Position numbers and translations under genes: made by a program | NCBI GenBank assembly: GCA_946886475.1 | Contig: CAMPIQ010000131.1 | Location: 1 to 10,304 of the forward strand | From: an uncultured Chitinophagales bacterium | Lineage (GTDB): Bacteria; Bacteroidota; Bacteroidia; Chitinophagales; Chitinophagaceae | Direction: 5' to 3' | Length of the DNA: 10,304 nt | The notes under the pieces: model-generated | Told to the model about the DNA's origin: nothing | Seen by the model: the letters and a program-made list of their open reading frames with translations, nothing else | Databases searched by the model: none | Shown here: positions 1 through 8,066 of the stretch, piece by piece | Layout: the number at the start of each line of letters is the position of its first letter | Numbering within the stretch: position 1 is the first letter of the stretch

Positions 1-19
1 CTGTATTATTTAATTTCAT
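1..19 (-). CDS. Start of a further operon gene, cut by the left edge
   Basis: An ATG at 19-17 on the minus strand opens a frame reading M-K-L-N-N-T before the window ends. It sits 51 bp downstream of the stop of the DUF4369/TlpA gene and is preceded by a perfect AGGAGG (30-25) with a 5-nt spacer, an ideal initiation context. Same strand and short gap suggest it is the next gene of the operon. Six residues say nothing about function. The call rests entirely on the ribosome binding site, the start codon and the position; the ATG could still be a chance occurrence. Confidence 0.5.
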
Positions 20-24
20 TACAA

Positions 25-30
25 CCTCCT
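25..30 (-). promoter_or_regulatory. Perfect Shine-Dalgarno AGGAGG of the left-edge gene
   Basis: Read on the minus strand, AGGAGG is followed by TTGTA and then ATG. None of the other six genes here has a comparable purine box; their starts follow A/T-rich sequence, as is usual in Bacteroidota. This site decides the start of the edge gene and is the only textbook ribosome binding site in the window. Confidence 0.55.
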
Positions 31-35
31 GCCGG

Positions 36-72
36 CTTCTCTCCTCTTTCTCTTTCCCGTTCTCTTTCTCTC
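36..72 (-). other. Polypurine linker between the last TlpA gene and the edge gene
   Basis: On the minus strand this stretch is all purine apart from one C (opposite 59), with GAGAAAGAG occurring twice. It overlaps the last two bases of the TlpA stop codon (71-73) and runs to just before the AGGAGG. Such low-complexity tracts can keep mRNA unstructured ahead of a start, but that role is inference. Confidence 0.5.
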
Positions 73-1216
73 ACCTAAGCATCTCATCCAGTTTTTTATA
101 AATGGCTTCATCTTCTCCAACGAATCTGGCTACTATCTTTCCCTGTGGATCTACAATGATCTTGGTAGGAAAGCCGGCCACACTGTACCTGAGAATATAA
201 TCCTCATCCTTTCTACTTAGAACATGGTGCCACTGATACAATTTATTTTTATCCAGGAAAGCTTTCCACCTTGTTCCGTCATCAGATTCCTGTGCCACGC
301 CCACAATTTCCATTTTGTCCCTGAACTTATCAAGGTACTCCTTCATTCTTGGCATACCGGCTATACAGGGACCACACCAGGTACCCCAAAAATCTATGAC
401 CACATATTTTCCTTTCAGAGAAGCAAGATCGAAACGTTTTCCATCATAAGTATAGGTGGTATTGATCTCAGGAGCTGGTTTACCAATGGCAGTGGCCCGT
501 ATTCCTTCCACTCTTTTTGATGCATCTGCATAAAAAGGAACAGCTTTAAGATCTTCATGATCTAAGTTTTCAAATAAGCTGATTGCCGTTTCATTTGAAA
601 CCTGCGACCGCAACATCAGATCTTCAAGCGTCCAGGCAGACACAAATGAAGAAGGATTTTCTTTTATAAATTCCTGTTTGATATTCAATACAGCCTTGCT
701 TAATTTCTCTATTGCCTGATCAGCCATCCGGATGTCCATTGAATCGGTGATGACCTTGTTGGCCAGCTTTACACTCCAATTCACACTTTCATTCAATAAA
801 GGATAGATTTCACTATTCAATTTTGCAAGGTCATTATTCGCCGCATCACCAGAAGGATAAGCATTCACAAAATCTGTGATCATCCCGGAAAACTTTACGT
901 GGGCACCAGGAAAGGCAATAAATTGTAAGAGTGAAGATTTGGCGGGGAAATATCCGCGTTCTGTTCTTTTCACCACCCGGTCAACATTAGGACTTATGGA
1001 TATCATTGTGATCTCATCAATCTTCCTGGTATAGCTGAAGATGCCCTCCTTTACCAATATAGAATCCCGAATCAGTTTACCTTTTTCGTCCTTAAAAGAA
1101 ACAAACATCTTTTTTGAATCCAGCCCGGTTATCTTACCTGAAACAGTAAAACTATTTTCCTGGGCAATCAAAGACCGGGACAGAAACAGGAGGAAAACGA
1201 TCAATAAATTTTTCAT
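71..1216 (-). CDS. Exported TlpA-family thioredoxin-fold protein with N-terminal DUF4369-like domain
   Basis: The 381-residue protein begins with a signal peptide (MKNLLIVFLLFLSRSLIAQ, about residues 1-19). A beta-rich DUF4369-like domain follows (about 22-115, with VSGKITGLDSKKMFVSF), then a helical linker (about 125-235). The C-terminal TlpA/AhpC-TSA-type thioredoxin domain spans about 245-381. The redox motif WCGPC is at 280-284 in FWGTWCGPC, and the cis-proline loop GFPTKIIVD has Pro350. These are the only two cysteines. The family reduces or exchanges disulfides in periplasmic or outer-membrane-associated proteins; no lipobox is seen, so a soluble periplasmic location is likely. The ATG follows AAAAGAAATA. 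It lies 71 bp after the TPR-TlpA gene and is probably co-transcribed with it. The specific redox partner is unknown. Confidence 0.9.
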   Translation of the reverse strand: MKNLLIVFLLFLSRSLIAQENSFTVSGKITGLDSKKMFVSFKDEKGKLIRDSILVKEGIFSYTRKIDEITMISISPNVDRVVKRTERGYFPAKSSLLQFIAFPGAHVKFSGMITDFVNAYPSGDAANNDLAKLNSEIYPLLNESVNWSVKLANKVITDSMDIRMADQAIEKLSKAVLNIKQEFIKENPSSFVSAWTLEDLMLRSQVSNETAISLFENLDHEDLKAVPFYADASKRVEGIRATAIGKPAPEINTTYTYDGKRFDLASLKGKYVVIDFWGTWCGPCIAGMPRMKEYLDKFRDKMEIVGVAQESDDGTRWKAFLDKNKLYQWHHVLSRKDEDYILRYSVAGFPTKIIVDPQGKIVARFVGEDEAIYKKLDEMLR

Positions 1217-1287
1217 TATTTCTTTTGAGATGATGGTATTTTTTCAGTCTGTTTAGATCAATAATTATCCCTTTCCATCAGGTTTAG

Positions 1288-2838
1288 TTATCGTTCAAGA
1301 AGTGAAGAGATCATATTTTCAAGCACCTCCTCATTGTTTCCATCTGTCCTGAAATTGGAAAACATGATTTTGCCATTTCCATCGATCAGAAAATTGACCG
1401 GTGCGGCGTTGCGGTTATCGAGCGGACCTTTCTTCCAGTTGTCTGCGTCTCTAAGCGGAATGAAACTATAACCTGTTGACTTCATAAAAGGAAGCACGTA
1501 TTCATCCTGGTCCTCAACGATGTTTATACCCAGGTAGACAAAATCCTTCCCCTTGAATTTTCCAACCACATTTTCAAAATGCGGAAACTCTCCACGGCAT
1601 GGTCCGCAACCCGGAAACCAGTAGGTAAGCAAAACCACCTTGCCTTTGTAATCGGAAAGTGAAGAAGGATTCTTTGTATAATAATTCTCCAATGAAAAAT
1701 TGGGAGCCTGCTTTGCGGATGTATCCCTGATAAACCAGATATCTTTTTCTACAGCTTTTTTGTCCCTGCCTGATTTTTTTCCATAACTGATCAATTGTTC
1801 ATTCAGCTTTGAAGAGGGTTCTTTTACAATTGCAGATAGAAGGTTTTGATATGCTTCATCCGTTTTACCGGCAGCATCCAGTACAGTTGATTTAAAAAGT
1901 AAAATATATTCTTTCGCTGAAGAATACCGGGGTACAACAATTTTTTCCGTCAGCTCCAGCGCTTCTGTTGCCTTTCCCTGTTTCAAAAGTGCATCGGCCT
2001 GCAACAGATTCGTTGCGGTAAGCAGGTTGCTTTCCCATGACTTTACACTACGGGCATCCTTAGCTTTCAAAACAAGCATTGACTGAGCCAGTGCAATGGC
2101 CTGTTGAGGATTTTGCTGAAGCAGAAGATTAAAATATTCAGACATGCCTGAACTTGTCCAGCTGAACTGATCGGCAGGGAATTCTTTTTTCTGGAGTTCG
2201 TAAAATTTAACCTTTGATGCGGGATCTTTTGTACGGTTAGCCAGCCAGTATAAAGCCTGCGCGCCTCTTTCTGTTTTTGGAAAATCTTTGGCCACCTGTA
2301 AACTCAGCTTCCTGTATTTTTCATAATCTGAATCAGAAAAATTATTAGCATAATAAAATGCATAATCCGCGCTTTTGGGATTGGCATTCTTTGCCTTTAA
2401 CAAAAAATCCTCAGCTGCTTTTGAGTCACCCCAGCGTTCCGCATCTATCCAGAGATCGAAGTATGCTTTGTCAAACTTTGGATCTATTTCAACAGCTTTT
2501 AAAAGGTAGGGCTTTGCTTTTGGACTTTCTTTTCCGGCAAATGCATGACCTAAGGCATAAGCCACAGCAGCTGACTTCGGAAACTTCTTCATCCAGGCTT
2601 CATACTGCGCTATGAATTCCTTGTTTTCCGGCACACCCCATTTGGTAAATTTTGAAGCCCGGAGGTAAGCTTCGTGTGCCTCCAGGTTATCAGGGTTGGC
2701 TTCAATATCATTTTTAAGCCGTTGCAGCATGGCAGCCGAATCTTCCATAACTGCATCGTTGTTTGCCGGCGCCTGCGCGCTACTAATAAATGGCAGGGCA
2801 AATAACAAGGCTGTTGCCAGAAATAAATACTTTTTCAT
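1288..2838 (-). CDS. Exported helical-repeat (TPR-like) protein fused to a TlpA-type thioredoxin domain
   Basis: I choose the ATG at 2838 (516 residues), which gives MKKYLFLATALLFALPFISS as a clean signal peptide. The frame stays open to a TTG at 2862, but that adds eight residues ahead of the signal and lies within an inverted repeat. Residues about 25-355 are helical repeats of TPR type, for example AKPYLLKAVEIDPKFDKAY. A TlpA-like thioredoxin domain covers about 375-516, with the redox motif CGPC (Cys411, Cys414) in WFPGCGPCRGEFP and a cis-Pro at 480 (AAPVNFLID). These are the only cysteines. Glycine replaces the usual tryptophan before the first cysteine. The helical part probably binds a protein partner while the thioredoxin part exchanges disulfides; this is inference. 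The gene follows SusD by 43 bp, so it belongs to the same operon by spacing. Confidence 0.88.
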   Translation of the reverse strand: MKKYLFLATALLFALPFISSAQAPANNDAVMEDSAAMLQRLKNDIEANPDNLEAHEAYLRASKFTKWGVPENKEFIAQYEAWMKKFPKSAAVAYALGHAFAGKESPKAKPYLLKAVEIDPKFDKAYFDLWIDAERWGDSKAAEDFLLKAKNANPKSADYAFYYANNFSDSDYEKYRKLSLQVAKDFPKTERGAQALYWLANRTKDPASKVKFYELQKKEFPADQFSWTSSGMSEYFNLLLQQNPQQAIALAQSMLVLKAKDARSVKSWESNLLTATNLLQADALLKQGKATEALELTEKIVVPRYSSAKEYILLFKSTVLDAAGKTDEAYQNLLSAIVKEPSSKLNEQLISYGKKSGRDKKAVEKDIWFIRDTSAKQAPNFSLENYYTKNPSSLSDYKGKVVLLTYWFPGCGPCRGEFPHFENVVGKFKGKDFVYLGINIVEDQDEYVLPFMKSTGYSFIPLRDADNWKKGPLDNRNAAPVNFLIDGNGKIMFSNFRTDGNNEEVLENMISSLLER

Positions 2839-2851
2839 AACATTTATTTTA

Positions 2852-2870
2852 AGTGAATGCAATGTTCACT
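2852..2870 (-). other. Small inverted repeat in the SusD to TPR-TlpA gap
   Basis: In the transcript AGTGAA and TTCACT form a possible 6-bp stem around a 7-nt loop, 12 nt after the SusD stop and 13 nt before the chosen ATG of the next gene. No U-tract follows, so it is not a convincing terminator. It could influence mRNA processing or shape the downstream start. A stem this short can arise by chance. Confidence 0.3.
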
Positions 2871-2881
2871 ATGAAACAGGA

Positions 2882-4417
2882 TTAATAATTGTTTTGTTCT
2901 ATCGCGCCATTGCTGGATATGATCTCTGTACGCGGAATAGGTGCCGCATATCTTTTTGAATTTGCCGGTAAGGTGTAAACGGAAACAGGTTCTGATGTCA
3001 ACACCGCTGAATTGGTATATGGATAGAATGTTTTTGACAAAACCACATCATCATTCGGATCATCATTGTTATTATATCTCCTGAGGTCGTACCAGCGTTG
3101 AACAAAAGGCATTTCCCTTCTTCTTTCATCAATTACTTTTTTAATGGCATCGCCAGCGCCGGAAGCGGTAAGGTTTACCCATGATCCGGGCACCATTCTT
3201 TTTGCTCTCAGCGTATTCAATGCCGTCATGGCACCGGCAACGTCATTGGTACGTGCCAGCGCTTCCGCTTTTATCAGGTACATTTCAGCCACCGTTGGAC
3301 CAGAGGGAATCCTGTCCTTAAAAAAGAAGATATAACCGGGATACTCATAAGAAGGTTTTGTCATACCCCTGTCGTATGAATAACCTTCCACTATATGATA
3401 CTTATATCGCAGGTCGTTGGTCTGATCGTACAGGTTCAACAACTCTTCGCTTGGTATGTACCACCATGATTCATGGTTCAGCATTCTGAAATAAAGAAAC
3501 TCCTTCCATGCCAGCATATCACTAAAATCAACCTGGTTATTGTGCGTATAAGGATACTGCACGGTATATGATGACTGTTGTGGTGTTCCTGAATTCAGGG
3601 TTAATGTCTGGGGATTGCCATACGTCATTTCAGAATTATAATCTACCAGCACACTGTATTCTGCCAGAGCGGCATTGGCATGTTCGATGGCTTTTGCATA
3701 ATTAAACCTGTTGAGATAATACCTTGCTGCAAAACCATTCACCCCTGCCTTACTTGCGCGCCAGTGTCTTGGTTTTGATGTTTGCAGTGTTACATTGGTT
3801 TTAAGTGCTTCTGTAAGATCTGCTTCTATCTGCTCATAAACCACGTGAAGGGGTTGCCTTTCAAAAGGTTCTTCAAAACTTGTGGAGAGTTTAATGGGTA
3901 AGCCCTGCGCATTCTTATTGGCTTCTGTATAAGGAAGGCAATACGTATTTGCAAGCACCCAATAGCTGTAGGCCCTGATAAAATGTGCGTCAGCTTTCAG
4001 GGCAGCTTTTTCTTCAGCCGTACCGGTTACATCATCCACGTAATCCAGCACCATATTGGCCGAAAAAATCTTCCTGTATTCCCCACTCCAAAAACCTTCT
4101 CTTGTATCGTCGGGTAAATAAGGAATATCCCAAAGCATAAACTCAATGGTTGCCATGGAAGAAAAAGTACCAGGCCTGGCATCGTACAACTGTTTGGTTA
4201 ATCCATAATCATCCGTACTGTATATAGCCGTTCTGTTACCTTCCGAATAAAAACTGGTATACGAATTCAATAAAGCATCTAACTGGGCAGTGGTAGTTAC
4301 CACCAGGGAGGTGGTTTTAGACGGAGCCGCATCTAAAAATTTTACACAGGATGTAAAAAAACCTGAGAAAATAAAGATGGCCGCTGATAAAACGATATAA
4401 TGAATTGATTTTTTCAT
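2882..4417 (-). CDS. SusD/RagB-family outer-membrane substrate-binding lipoprotein
   Basis: SusD-like proteins cap the SusC transporter on the cell surface and capture the substrate. The 511-residue protein has a lipoprotein signal: a hydrophobic stretch at about 6-20, then the lipobox FTSC with Cys24 as the lipidated residue. CVKFLDAAP follows, matching the C-x-x-F-L-D-x-x-P start typical of the family. Helical TPR-like segments include KADAHFIRAYSYWVLANTY (141-159). Late family landmarks are AEMYLIKAEALAR (377-389), LNTLRAKRM (400-408), DERRREM (430-436), RWYDLRR (441-447) and the C-terminal PIPRTEI (493-499). Length is normal. The start lies 12 bp after the SusC stop, the standard susC-susD arrangement. 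No carbohydrate-active enzyme accompanies it here, so the ligand (glycan, peptide or other) is unknown. Confidence 0.96.
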   Translation of the reverse strand: MKKSIHYIVLSAAIFIFSGFFTSCVKFLDAAPSKTTSLVVTTTAQLDALLNSYTSFYSEGNRTAIYSTDDYGLTKQLYDARPGTFSSMATIEFMLWDIPYLPDDTREGFWSGEYRKIFSANMVLDYVDDVTGTAEEKAALKADAHFIRAYSYWVLANTYCLPYTEANKNAQGLPIKLSTSFEEPFERQPLHVVYEQIEADLTEALKTNVTLQTSKPRHWRASKAGVNGFAARYYLNRFNYAKAIEHANAALAEYSVLVDYNSEMTYGNPQTLTLNSGTPQQSSYTVQYPYTHNNQVDFSDMLAWKEFLYFRMLNHESWWYIPSEELLNLYDQTNDLRYKYHIVEGYSYDRGMTKPSYEYPGYIFFFKDRIPSGPTVAEMYLIKAEALARTNDVAGAMTALNTLRAKRMVPGSWVNLTASGAGDAIKKVIDERRREMPFVQRWYDLRRYNNNDDPNDDVVLSKTFYPYTNSAVLTSEPVSVYTLPANSKRYAAPIPRTEIISSNGAIEQNNY

Positions 4418-4429
4418 GTTGCTGATTTT

Positions 4430-7400
4430 TTAAAATTCACATTTAAAGCCAATGGTAAGTCTGGGTCTTGGGTTCATGGTGCCCAGAGGGAATTCAGGAT
4501 CTTCCTTTACATCGTTGGCATAAAGTGTGAAAAGATCGTTACCCTGTGCATACACCATTACCCTGGCCATGTTGAATTTTTTTAAGGAACTGAGTGGAAG
4601 CGTGTAGGTAAGATTCACTTCCTGCATTCTGATATGAGATGCGCTTTCGATCAGGTAATCCAGATACTGGTGGAAGCGGTCCCAGAAATAATACCGGGGC
4701 TCATTGGTATTATATGGAAGCGGAACTATTTGAGATGGATCGCCATTCATTACTTCAGACAGTTTGTTGTTCGGCAATACCCTCGACGTCCAGGTAGGCG
4801 GATAATTAAAGCCCATACGCTGGAATACATGACCAAACTTTCCTGTTACTATGAATGAAAGACTGAAATCATAAATATCAAAAGCATTCATAAAACCTAG
4901 TGTATAGGGTGCAACGGTGGTTCCGGGATTCACCATATAATCACGTCCATCACCGGGTGTAAATGCTCCGAAATCATAGGTGGTGCCTTTGTCTCCCATT
5001 ACTGTTGGCTGGTTGTTTACAATACCGGCGTATTGAAACCTCCAGATAGAATTGGCATCTTCACCTACTACATAAGCGCCTGTTCCTCCCGAATACAAAG
5101 TTGAAGCCGGGTATCTTGCAACAAACAACCTGGTGATCTTATTCTTATTGTAAGCAAAACTCAGGTTACCTCTCCAGCTGATATTTTTATTGATATTCAG
5201 ATAGGTTCCTAATTCCAGTTCAACCCCCTTATTGGTCATTTCTGCATTGTTCAACTTCTGGCTGGTGGTACCATTGATAGCTGGTATGGATAACTGTGCA
5301 ATCAGGTCTTTTCCATATTTACTATAGAGATCGATCTTACCAAACAACCGGTTTTTGAAAATGGAATAATCAAGACCTATATTCCAGGTACCTGTTTTTT
5401 CCCAGCGCAGTGTTGGATTACCATAACTTGAAATGGTAGCTGTAAAATCACCGGAATAAACATTTGGCGCTCCGGCAGTGGAGATCAATGGCCTGAAGGA
5501 TGTTGACCGGTCAACATTCCCGTTGTAACCATATGTTGCTCTTACATTCAGCCGGTCAACCCAAGACACACTCCTCATAAAATCTTCCCTGTATATCTGC
5601 CATCCGAAACCAACAGACCAGAAAGGAGCGTATCGGTATGCCGGATCATCGGTAATCAAATTAGAAGCGTCGGTGCGGTAGCTTCCGGATAAAGTATATT
5701 TCCTGTTATAGGTATAAGCTGCATTTCCAAAAACAGAAAAATATCTTTCTGTACGGTAGGCAAATGAATTGGTGTAAGCAAATGTCTGGTTAGATCCCAT
5801 CCAGTTCCTTATGGGTGAGAAACTGCCTCCCGGTCCATTAGGAAAATTTCCAACCGTTAAGGTGTTATCATTATAACCGTATGCCGTTGGATTAGCGAAG
5901 GTTTCTGATACAATATTGTTTACTTCCGTACCGGCCAGGAAGTTGACCTCATGATCATCCAGAAATACTTCATTGTAGTTTACCTGGCCTCTTAAATTAT
6001 AGGATTGAATTTTAGACCTGTTCTGTGTAAGGATGCCACCTTTTGGAAGATTCATTGTAAAGGTGTTTGGCGTTACTCCGCGGTTCCAGTAGGTTGCCAC
6101 ATTTACGGTGTTTCTTACATAAAAAGTATTCTCGTTGTAATAACCTCTGTTAAACGTGTTGAATAGTTCATATTGTCCTTTGGCATCCAGGGTGAGTCCT
6201 TTGATGATCTTAAATCTTAAACCCGCCTGAACCCTTGTGTTCAACTGCTCTGTAGTAAGTTCCCTGTTTTGAATTTCCTGAATGGGATTGTATGTCCAGT
6301 CGGTATAGGGAAATTTATCCATCGGCACCAACCGTTCAAGAATTGGTGTATAATGCCTGTTGATATTATTAAGCGAACCATCTGCATTTACCAGCATGTC
6401 GTAAGGCGACATGCCCTGAATATCTCCCAGGCCAACACCACTGTTCTTTGCTTTGTTGAAATAGGCCATGCCCGACAAACTGAATTCCATCCAGTTAAAC
6501 ACTTCAGCGCTATTTCTGAAATTGACCATGTATTGTTTATTATTGGTCTCTTTGAAATTTGACTGGTTGTCCTGGTACATCAGTGACAGCGCATTGCTCA
6601 TTCTTGCTGAGGCGCCGGATAAGGTAATATTGTACTGCGTGTTTACAGGATTGGCCAAAAGATGATCTGATATCTGGGCACGATTGTCGAGTAATTTCAA
6701 TGCTTCCAGTTGTGCATCTCTTTCCGCTGTGGTTATGTAACCAAAATTGGCCTCATTCAATGCGATACCGGCCTGCGAAAAAGCAAAGCTATTATCCTGA
6801 AGAGAGTTTGGATTTTGCAAAACCCTCCAGTTGGTATAAGCTATTTTTTCGTACTCTACGGTTTCCGCTGAGGAAGCAAGTGGTCTTATATAATCAATAT
6901 CAAATTTTTTACCTACCCTGGTAAAGACTGAAAAATCTACTTTAAGCGGGGTTCCTTTCCTGGCTTTTTTAGTTACGATAACAATTACTCCATTGGCAGA
7001 GCGGGCACCCCAGATGGATGCAGCTGCTGCATCTTTCAATATAGTAATACTTTCAACATCGTTTGGATTCACTGAATTAAAATCGCCCTGTATAGGAAAG
7101 CCATCTACAACCACCAGTGGTTGCGAATTGGCATACAGGCTGGTTAAACCCCTTATCTCAAAACTGGGATTCCCATTCACATCCAGTGTGCTTTGCAAAC
7201 CTGCCGTGGTTCCTATTAAACGCTGGGCAATATTGGTACTTGGTTTTTCCAGTTGATCGCGGCTGATAACTGCATATGAACCTGTAGCACGTTCCCTGGA
7301 AATGGTTTGAAAACCTGTACTTGCAGATACTGTTACATCGCCAAGCGCAGTTATTCTTGTTTTCAGGCTGACGTCACCCAACAGGGTTCTGTTATTTACA

Positions 7401-7993
7401 GCCAGTTCAAATGTTTCCACATTGACGCCTGAAAAAACCAGCCGGCTGTTCTCATTAATATTCTTAAGCGTAAATGTTCCGTTCGCATCCGTGAAGGTAG
7501 CTCTTCTGCTTCCCTTAACTGATACGGTAACACCTTCAATAGGTTCGCCCTTATCATTTACCACGCGTCCCTGAACATCAATAGGCGGTGGGAAATTCTC
7601 AAATGGATTGATAGAAAATTTCTCCGTGAAGGTTTTTTCTTTTATGATGATTGTGCCGTCAACAATTGACAGACTAAAATCTTCCACAGGCAGGCAAAGA
7701 TTAATGACCTGGTCTACCGGCATATCCCTCACCCTGATGGTAACCTTGCCTGCCTTGCTGAGCACTTCTTCTTCAACAAAGAAATTCAGGCCCGTTTGTT
7801 TTTGAATTTCCTTAAATACCTTTTTTACAGGCGCATCTTTAACATTGAGTGTTACCGTTTGTCCTTCCACTCGGGCAGCAATTTGAAGAGAAGCTGCAAG
7901 GAACAGTATTGCGGTTAGTGTCATAATCCGCAGGATTTTAAAATTTACTTGTACTCTTAGACATAAGAGTTTGCAGAGAGCAGTCATTTGCAT
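4430..7993 (-). CDS. SusC/RagA-family TonB-dependent outer-membrane transporter with N-terminal STN signalling domain
   Basis: This 1187-residue protein imports substrate across the outer membrane with TonB-ExbB-ExbD energy, together with SusD. Order of parts: a leader with a late hydrophobic signal segment (about 22-44, IMTLTAILFLAASLQIAA), an STN domain (about 46-120), a carboxypeptidase-regulatory-like beta domain (about 138-212), the plug (about 222-345), then a 22-strand-type barrel ending in aromatic Phe1187. The plug carries the SusC signature around LVVVDGFPIQGD (293-304), DVESITILKDAAAASIWG (312-329) and ANGVIVIVTKK (333-343). The STN domain is the part that signals to FecR anti-sigma factors, which matches the genes just upstream. 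The ATG at 7993 is preferred; an ATG two codons later (7987) is possible, and the extended leader is usual for this group. Only two cysteines (100, 1185) are expected in the mature chain. Confidence 0.97.
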   Translation of the reverse strand: MQMTALCKLLCLRVQVNFKILRIMTLTAILFLAASLQIAARVEGQTVTLNVKDAPVKKVFKEIQKQTGLNFFVEEEVLSKAGKVTIRVRDMPVDQVINLCLPVEDFSLSIVDGTIIIKEKTFTEKFSINPFENFPPPIDVQGRVVNDKGEPIEGVTVSVKGSRRATFTDANGTFTLKNINENSRLVFSGVNVETFELAVNNRTLLGDVSLKTRITALGDVTVSASTGFQTISRERATGSYAVISRDQLEKPSTNIAQRLIGTTAGLQSTLDVNGNPSFEIRGLTSLYANSQPLVVVDGFPIQGDFNSVNPNDVESITILKDAAAASIWGARSANGVIVIVTKKARKGTPLKVDFSVFTRVGKKFDIDYIRPLASSAETVEYEKIAYTNWRVLQNPNSLQDNSFAFSQAGIALNEANFGYITTAERDAQLEALKLLDNRAQISDHLLANPVNTQYNITLSGASARMSNALSLMYQDNQSNFKETNNKQYMVNFRNSAEVFNWMEFSLSGMAYFNKAKNSGVGLGDIQGMSPYDMLVNADGSLNNINRHYTPILERLVPMDKFPYTDWTYNPIQEIQNRELTTEQLNTRVQAGLRFKIIKGLTLDAKGQYELFNTFNRGYYNENTFYVRNTVNVATYWNRGVTPNTFTMNLPKGGILTQNRSKIQSYNLRGQVNYNEVFLDDHEVNFLAGTEVNNIVSETFANPTAYGYNDNTLTVGNFPNGPGGSFSPIRNWMGSNQTFAYTNSFAYRTERYFSVFGNAAYTYNRKYTLSGSYRTDASNLITDDPAYRYAPFWSVGFGWQIYREDFMRSVSWVDRLNVRATYGYNGNVDRSTSFRPLISTAGAPNVYSGDFTATISSYGNPTLRWEKTGTWNIGLDYSIFKNRLFGKIDLYSKYGKDLIAQLSIPAINGTTSQKLNNAEMTNKGVELELGTYLNINKNISWRGNLSFAYNKNKITRLFVARYPASTLYSGGTGAYVVGEDANSIWRFQYAGIVNNQPTVMGDKGTTYDFGAFTPGDGRDYMVNPGTTVAPYTLGFMNAFDIYDFSLSFIVTGKFGHVFQRMGFNYPPTWTSRVLPNNKLSEVMNGDPSQIVPLPYNTNEPRYYFWDRFHQYLDYLIESASHIRMQEVNLTYTLPLSSLKKFNMARVMVYAQGNDLFTLYANDVKEDPEFPLGTMNPRPRLTIGFKCEF

Positions 7994-8066
7994 CGTTTGC
8001 AGTTTTTGGTGTAGAAAAATTATTTTTTATCTTTTCAAAAGCAGTGCAAACGCAGCAATAAGTAAT
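7994..8066 (-). promoter_or_regulatory. SusC leader and likely operon promoter region with an 8-bp inverted repeat
   Basis: This 73-bp AT-rich gap separates FecR from SusC. CGTTTGCA (7994-8001) and TGCAAACG (8045-8052) form a perfect inverted repeat with a 43-bp spacer; one arm abuts the SusC ATG. On the minus strand TAATTTTT (8022-8015) resembles the Bacteroidota -7 element TAnnTTTG. TTTG-like -33 candidates lie at awkward spacings (13 and 24 bp), so no housekeeping promoter is convincing. A promoter read by the locus's own ECF sigma factor is expected in this position by analogy with FecI/FecR systems, but its consensus is not known from this sequence. Confidence 0.4.

Noticed and set aside
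2839..2862. Longer start (TTG at 2862) for the TPR-TlpA gene
   Set aside because: It adds eight residues ahead of an otherwise clean MKK-type signal peptide, uses a rare start codon and lies inside an inverted repeat; the ATG at 2838 follows the AT-rich context seen at the neighbouring genes.
4270..4310. Short hairpin GTGGTA-GT-TACCAC near the start of the SusD gene
   Set aside because: It is produced by a run of valine and threonine codons (VVTTT) in the signal-proximal region and has no terminator features.
4634..7805. Several plus-strand open frames of 60-100 codons inside SusC, and similar ones within other genes
   Set aside because: They lie entirely antisense to well-supported genes, and their translations show no domain or plausible start context.
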